Assembly (NCBI GenBank): GCA_002943765.1
Contig: PQWQ01000004.1
Location: forward strand, 2,232,001-2,296,000
Source: Psoroptes ovis
Lineage: Eukaryota; Arthropoda; Arachnida; Sarcoptiformes; Psoroptidae
Length of the DNA stretch: 64,000 bases
Direction: 5' to 3'
Under the pieces are notes generated by a model. The model worked only from the letters and a program-made list of their open reading frames with translations, had not been told where the DNA came from and made no database searches. Numbering within the stretch: the first letter of the stretch is position 1; the number at the start of each line of letters is the position of its first letter. A program made the translations under genes and the position numbers. Below, one piece after another: positions 58,072-64,000 of this stretch.

Positions 58072-58306
58072 AAACAAACAATTTTCATTCCTTAATCAAA
58101 CACATTATAATCACAACAATTAATGTAATCGATATCTTTGATCATTTTTGATTTTGTAATTTTTTTTTTCGTTTGTTTAATTTCTTTTTTGATTAATTGT
58201 ATTTTTTCTCACACTTTAAAACATGCTAATTGGCTCAAATCTATCAAATCTCTACTGATTCTGATGTTTAAATCAAATAAAAATTAATTTAATTTTGATA
58301 AAAATT

Positions 58307-59945
58307 TTATTTCAATTTTTTTTTTTGAAATGAAATTTTACGAGCATTACCAGCTTGAGCAACAATATAAACATTGTAGGGACTATCGGGAATTGGCTGA
58401 TCATTGAATTTTATGCCAATTCGATATTCACCAGGTTCCTTTACTTTATATGTTACATAACCAGAACCATCTTTGCGGTCATGAAAATCGATTTCAGCTT
58501 TTGATGGGCCTTCAACCGATACAGCAAGCGCACCAGCACCTGCTTCACGTGTCCATACATTAAATTCACCTAATTATGAGATATAAAAATTGCTTAATAA
58601 TAATCTCTGTCAAAATGAATTAATACTAACATTTCTCATTGACAGTGCCACGTTCAAGGCCTGGACCTCCAGCGTGTACACGATGAGCACCAAAATCATT
58701 GAATGGAACAACAGTGAATAGAAATGGTGATCCAGGTATATGAATATCTTTGTGTCGTATCGATACAACATGAATGCCAACTTTTTTCGGCACAAATTGT
58801 ACCGCATACAGATAATCTTGTAAATCCAATATTTCAGCTTCATCTGATCCACCTGATGGTGCCATTATCTTGGCAGCCAAACCAAATGCACTTGTTTGCG
58901 GCAATTTAAATGCTGGAATCATTATGAAAATTTAAGATTAGTAAAAAAAAATCAATCTCAAAATTCAATAAATCTTATTTAATTTGCATTCAGAACCGAC
59001 ATCAGCAATAGCTGCAGCTTCACGTCCCAATTTAATATTATTACGATATTAGAACCAGGACCAGTGACTTTTATTGTATATGGTGACCCAGGCACATGAT
59101 GATCAGCAAATTTAACATTCAAAATGTAAAAGCTGGGTTCACTGGGATTATATGTGATTGCTAATTTTCCATTTCCTTTATCAGTGTATGTATATATGCT
59201 TTTTATGGACCAGCATCACTGGTGTCAATATTTATTTCATTGGCAGTATTAGTTTTTCCTTCTTTCAAGCCAGCTCCAGTAATTTTCACATTTTTCGAAT
59301 TACCAATATCTCGTTCTAATACATTAATTTTGAATGGTGATCCAGCAACACGATTACCCATTTTTTTAATATTAACAAAGTGTTCACCATGTTCACGTGG
59401 TATGAATGAAATACCGACTTGATTACTGGCCATGTTTCTTACGAAACAAGATTCTTCTAGACCAGATGGAGCAATAATACTTGCATTCAATGATTTCACA
59501 TCTTTTTCAGTTACTTTCAATGGAACTTCACTTGACATTCCAATAGAAATTAGATTACGCTTACGACCTTCGCCGACAATTTTCGTCGAAAACGGACTTC
59601 CTTCAATTTGTTTACCAGCAAAGCTAACATTGATTTTATATTCACCCGGTGCCGGTGGAGTGTACGATACTTGAATACTTCCATCTTTATTATCTTTACA
59701 GCTGATTTCAGCTCTAGCTGGACCTTCAACAGCCACTTGAACATTACCAGCACCAGCACCTTTGGTATAAACATTGAATTGACAAACATCGCCAGCTACA
59801 TCAGATGAAAGACCACTAATGAGAGCAAAAAAAAAAGAGTATTAATTTTACGATGAAAAAATGAAATAATAATAAACATACGTTCCAAATGCTGTCACTA
59901 ATCCTTTCGGTGTATTATCAACAACAAATTTATATGATGATTGTT
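58307..59945 (-). pseudogene. Truncated filamin copy with retained introns
   Basis: Minus-strand filamin Ig-like repeats: SSYKFVVDNTPKGLVTAFGT (exon ending 59882), then from 59815 GLSSDVAGDVCQFNVYTKGA, SYTPPAPGEYKINVSFAGKQ, GNRVAGSPFKINVLE, ITGAGLKEGKTNTANE; further on GNGKLAITYNPSEPSFYILN, PGSPYTIKVTGPGS, GREAAAIADVGSEC; then AHRVHAGGPGLERGTVNEKC and, across an intron 58630-58570, EFNVWTREAGAG to SPYNVYIVAQAGN. Filamins crosslink actin and normally exceed 2000 aa; only about 500 residues (about five repeats) are here. Lesions: in-frame TAA at about 59203-59205, a frameshift near 59190, another near 59043, and no proper join around 58930-59000. Frame ends with a chance TAA at 58307. GT-AG introns are kept, so it arose by DNA duplication, not by retrocopying. 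Both ends abut retroelement DNA. Confidence 0.8.
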
Positions 59946-60250
59946 GTGAAATTAATTTTATTAATTTCTAATTTGGTTCAATAAAATATAAAATTCTTTA
60001 ATTATTTACAATCTAAGGAATATGTTCGACTTATATACACTATTCACAGTTCTAGAATAGAATATTTGAAATATAACAATATTTCATTACAGACGATTGA
60101 TTATCCAAATTTATAATGAACCAATTTCACGTTATTGTTGTTATTTTGATGTCGTAAGCGTTACGTTTTGTTACATATACTGATGAATTGCCAATGATTT
60201 TCGATAATGAGTTAATATTTCTAATTCAAGACCATTTTCATATAGCCTCA
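59942..60250. other. Possible diverged LTR beside the filamin copy
   Basis: Begins TGTTGTGAAATTA exactly where the filamin similarity stops. Contains TTTGGTTCAATAAAATATAAA and CGACTTATATACA, loosely like the LTR words GAGCTTATATACAG, but an LTR end could not be defined. Low confidence. Confidence 0.3.
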
Positions 60251-60253
60251 AAT

Positions 60254-60936
60254 CTAGGATATTTTCATTAAACGTTTTTTTCGACCAAACACTCTCACGT
60301 CGTCTCGAGTGAAAGCCGGAATTTGTTCGCTAATATTCTTCACGGCCAATGCGTCCACTTTAGCACTATCATTGATGGACAGGCTGGCGATTTTTGATGA
60401 TAAATCATCAATCGTGGACGGGCCAGGTGAAAATAGGTTGGCCATAGTCGCATGACCCAAATCGTCGATGTTTGATTTGGGTGATTGATCAGCTCTGGCC
60501 AATGATCACATGATGACATGATAAAATTGGTGAAGATAATGAAAATGGTTTAACTGATAAATGATGATAGTGACTATAGTAATATAATTTGATGAAGTGA
60601 TATAAGGAAAAAATGATGTGATATGAGATGAATAATGATTATAATGGAATCGATTAACAAAAAAATGATAATGATGAATAACTAATTTAATTAATCAAAA
60701 ATAAATTGACAAAACTATGTCAAATTCAAACACGAGGGTCACCAATTGTCTCGTGCTATGTTTTGAAATTTAAGAAGTAATTGATATTTTATTGAAAAAA
60801 AAACCAACGCATATATACATAAAATAATTTAACAAATTTAACTTTTAGATATGTATAATCATTGGTTAAAATATTTACAAACCATAATGAAGTGTATGAT
60901 CAATGACAAATGAAAACTCATTGGTCATACGCGACA
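60254..60936 (-). mobile_element. Truncated, diverged CsRn1-type copy (LTR plus gag start)
   Basis: On the minus strand: LTR 60936-60747 (190 bp, TG...CA, about the same length as the intact element's LTR and sharing TTGGTCATACGCGACA), primer-binding site TGGTGACCCTCGTG, leader, then gag start at about 60505-60290 (SNIDDLGHATMANLFSPGPS, IASLSINDSAKVDALAVKNI, SEQIPAF) closely matching the gag at 57589. Similarity stops near 60285. The rest of the element is missing. A distinct, older subfamily: its LTR is closer to the fragment at 33543 than to the intact element. Confidence 0.85.
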
Positions 60937-63509
60937 ATCTCATATAATACTGATTTAGAACCATTGCAAACAATATAACAAGGATTTGTAAATATACAAT
61001 AAAGAAGTATGATTATTTTTCGAAAAAAATTGGCTAATCATTTTATGTTTCCACATTAAATAAATGTATTATTATTGTTTCGCATTAATTTTGTTCCGAT
61101 TCAAATGATAATTTATGCCTTTTTGATTTTATTTTATTATTTTTCTAATTTTTATTTTTTGATATAAATTTTATGGTCTGTGAGCTAAATATTTACCGGT
61201 GATAACAAAAATATTGAAAAGTTTATATTTTTTTTCGACCATTAATGTTGCCGCTGTTGTTCACAATGAATGAACCACAAAATCGATAAAGGCATTAAGT
61301 TTACAATGAAAATTGTTTCTAATAATGATTAAAGTTTATGTTTGTTTATGTTTTTTTGTCGTTTACAACAAAATTAGTTGAAAAATTATCTTTTTAACAA
61401 AAATAATTGAACAAAATTTATGATCAATATTTTTTTTTTTTGAACGTAAATCTTCACTATGTACATTATTGAATGTACAAATTTAAAAAGTATTTGAATG
61501 CATACAACATTGCATGCATGTTTTGTAGGTAAAATAGTTTGTTTTTCAATCCGTTTTTCTATCAAATCGAACATTGTTCGATCGAATGATAATTGAATTT
61601 CGAAATAAACAACGCATTTATGGTCATAAATCTAAAAAATATGGAAATCTTTATGGAACACGAGCTAGATTTATCAATAAAGGTTCAAATAGGGGTACCA
61701 TTGGCCAGCAGTATTTTAATAACGCGTGAACAATACTATTCAATCATTCAACATTGATATGAATCTAAAAAACAAATCCTAAAATTCAAAATTTGAATTA
61801 ATAATGATTTAAATATTTTACGATTACAAATAAAAAAATATTCAATTAGAAAATTCATTGATTCATTTACTTGATATTTTTCTAATCGTTATTATTCCAT
61901 CATAAACTAATTCCATCATATTGAATATTGTAGTTGAATATAAATATGGTTGACCCAGAAAACAAGCAAGAAAACAATCGAGTGTTGAATTGCTGGAAAA
62001 CCATTTGAATTTTTACCCCGAATCCTTTTAAATGGAAAATTAATGATTTTTTACTTTATTTTTGGCCATATTCACTAGAAAAAATGTACATAAGTGCATA
62101 CATCATTACATTTGAACATATTTAAAAACATTTTTAAACATTTTCAATTTACCCATCTTTGAGTTATTTATTCTTCCATTTCCATTATTCTAAATTTTTT
62201 GAAATATTAAAAAAAAACTTTGATGTACAAAAAAAAACTTTTGTATTTATGTTTGTGTATTTACACATAATTTTATTTCAATATTTAAATTTTTCATTTT
62301 TTTTACCATTTATTCGTTTACCAACATAAACATACTGACATCCATACAAACAAACAAACAAAATGAATTAATAATGGTAAAAAACAAAAATAAAAGAATA
62401 GATCCATAATTCTTGTGCTTTTATTATGATTATTATTGGCTGGTGTTTGGTGCATTTTGTTTTATTTGTTTGAATGAAAAATTTCCCATGTGGCCAAATG
62501 AAACAAAAGGAAAAGAGAAATGAATAAATGAAGGAATTTTTCATGATTCGTTGTAATTCGAGGTTTTTTCTTTTTAATACAAAAACAAAGTGAAAATGAA
62601 ATAATTTATATTCATTTGAATTGAAATTCACCGATTCCCATACATATATTTCAATAGATAATGAATGATTTATTTATCTTTGTTTTTTGCACCCGAAAAC
62701 TTTCAAATATTGCCATGTTGATTCATTCAATATTCAATTCAATTTTTTTCAATTACGGATGAATCATATAATATTATGATTCAAATTGAATTCAAATTCG
62801 TATCAAAATGATGCGATTCGATGATGAAAGCTGTCATCAACAGATGGCTACATCGTTTCACACTATCAGTAAAGGTTTATTGATCAAATGGCTCAATGTC
62901 TATGAGCTTTATTTCAATTTTGAATTTGAAATAATTTTTTTTCTTTCATTTGAAATCTTTTAAAGATTTTTTATTTCATTTATTTTCATTAGTGTGTATG
63001 TCTGTGTGTAAGTGGCTTGGTGTTTCTCTGTGTATTTGTGTGAGATAATTTGAATTTAATGAGAATAATTTCTTTTTAATATTCAAATTAATTAGAAAAA
63101 TGATTGGCTCAAATTATTGATTTTAAAGATTTTTGCATTTGTCTCAGTGTGTGTCATAAATTCATTGTTTTTTTTTATTGATTTAAGGTTTTAAGTTTGT
63201 GAATAAAAATTGTCATGTTTTTAGTGGTGAAAATGTTAATAATAATTTTTTTGAGTATATTTAAGCGTTTATTTTCTCATAATAATTGATTATGAATCAA
63301 ATTGAATAATGCCATTTATTATATCTCACTTTAAAATTCACTTTTAAAAGTGTTAACCAAAAATGAATTGGTTCATATTGTATGGTCCTACTCTTGCCAT
63401 ATTCATTCATGATGATAACAATGATAAAATTCGCAATAATTTTTTTCTTTTTTGTTTTTAACATGAAATTATATGGATTCTATGGTTATTTTCAATATTA
63501 TTTTATTTA
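60937..63509. other. Intergenic AT-rich region, no gene seen
   Basis: About 2.6 kb of AT-rich DNA with short simple repeats (CAAACAAACAAA near 62349-62361, TGTG-rich near 62993-63044). No frame with family signal on either strand. The part next to 63509 should hold the 3' end of the KCTD-like gene. Confidence 0.45.
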
Positions 63510-64000
63510 TTATGGACGACAAAATACAAATTCATTATAATGATTCCAACGGGTTTCTTCGGCATCGATACCAGGTTTAACTGGTTCATTTGCAGGCGTA
63601 CTTGATGTACCGGAACCACATGATCCAACCATACGAAAACCTGCTTCTTGTAAACAATCAAATGCTTGTTCAAGACATAAATGTTTCAAATAAAATCTAG
63701 CCGTATAACGATTGTCATCGTCACAATGATCAGGATCACGTGATTCATTTAATGTATCACCAAATATTTCACGACATAAGGCTACACGTCCTGATACAAG
63801 TATTTTGGTCAATTTACGAAATTTCACATCAGCTAATCCATCACGACCAAATGCAAATGAACCACGATAACCAACAGTAACATAGCCAGGACCACCAGTA
63901 CCTTTAACAATACCATAACCACCATGACTACTACCATTATTATTTGTTAAAATTGGTGAACGTGGCATCGGTGATATTAATGCTTTAGCTAATTCATCCA
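63510..64000 (-). CDS. KCTD8/12/16-like protein, C-terminal part (runs off the window)
   Basis: Open on the minus strand from the window edge to the TAA at 63510-63512; about 163 codons are visible and no start is needed within the window. YVTVGYRGSFAFGRDGLADV, KFRKLTKILVSGRVALCREI, FGDTLNESRDPD, RYTARFYLKHLCLEQAFDCL and the ending HYNEFVFCRP form the H1 domain found after the BTB domain in vertebrate KCTD8, KCTD12 and KCTD16, which are auxiliary subunits of GABA-B receptors; an invertebrate homologue is expected. A Gly-rich stretch precedes the domain, and an insertion (SSTPANEPVKPGIDAEET) lies before the last strand. The BTB part must lie beyond 64000. Whether it binds a GABA-B receptor in this animal is inference. 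Confidence 0.88.
   Translation of the reverse strand, partial: DELAKALISPMPRSPILTNNNGSSHGGYGIVKGTGGPGYVTVGYRGSFAFGRDGLADVKFRKLTKILVSGRVALCREIFGDTLNESRDPDHCDDDNRYTARFYLKHLCLEQAFDCLQEAGFRMVGSCGSGTSSTPANEPVKPGIDAEETRWNHYNEFVFCRP

Noticed and set aside
58626..58922. Filamin reading as a separate small active gene
   Set aside because: It continues the truncated filamin copy across a normal intron and has no start of its own; upstream lesions mark it as part of a pseudogene.
1..64000. tRNA, rRNA and spliceosomal RNA genes
   Set aside because: None could be recognised by eye on either strand; a tRNAscan or Rfam search would be needed to exclude them.

Overview
This is a eukaryotic nuclear window, very AT-rich, with compact genes split by short (about 55-110 bp) GT-AG introns. 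The gene set (insect/arachnid-type NADH glutamate synthase, a CD36-family receptor, glutamate-cysteine ligase, an ankyrin-SOCS protein, a KCTD8/12/16-like protein, filamin) together with the base composition and tiny introns suggests an arthropod, most likely an astigmatan mite of the Dermatophagoides type; the species is an inference, not something the sequence proves. Layout: (1) 0.6-9.2 kb holds three compact host genes: an ankyrin/SOCS-box protein (+), the glutamate-cysteine ligase catalytic subunit (-) and a CD36/SCARB-family receptor (-). (2) 9.2-16.0 kb is gene-poor AT-rich DNA with microsatellites and one relic of a miniature mariner element. (3) 16,006-21,323 is a complete LTR retrotransposon whose gag looks like the BEL/Pao (DUF1759) type while its pol is Ty3/Gypsy type; LTRs are identical but the reading frame is broken at three places. 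(4) 25.5-32.5 kb is a ten-exon glutamate synthase gene (+). (5) 33.5-37.2 kb is a transposon graveyard: a C2H2 zinc-finger gene, frameshifted in its first finger, with an LTR fragment at one end and an ISXO2/Merlin-like transposase fragment at the other, then an 80-bp mariner palindrome and a piece of a gypsy integrase. (6) 37.2-52.9 kb is the most unusual part: a head-to-tail array of four paralogous two-coding-exon genes (476, 484, 478 and 489 aa) plus a fifth 3'-end remnant. Their proteins carry, in order, the Cys/His cluster of the PCAF_N domain, a GCN5-like GNAT acetyltransferase fold and a C-terminal region that resembles a worn bromodomain without its acetyl-lysine-binding Asn. They look like a fast-evolving tandem family derived from KAT2 (GCN5/PCAF). 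Two classes of repeated upstream module sit in front of the genes and also exist as orphan copies without a gene. (7) 53,456-58,071 is an apparently young CsRn1-clade Ty3/Gypsy element (-) with identical 187-bp LTRs and an open pol. (8) 58.3-59.9 kb is a truncated, lesion-bearing but intron-containing filamin copy lodged between retroelement sequences; 60.25-60.94 kb is the 5' end of a second, diverged CsRn1-type copy. (9) The right edge (63.5-64.0 kb) is the 3' end of a KCTD8/12/16-like gene (-). Working together: glutamate synthase and glutamate-cysteine ligase both sit in glutamate metabolism (glutamate supply and glutathione synthesis), but nothing here suggests they are co-regulated; the tandem KAT2-like genes and their shared upstream modules are the one clear locus-level system.
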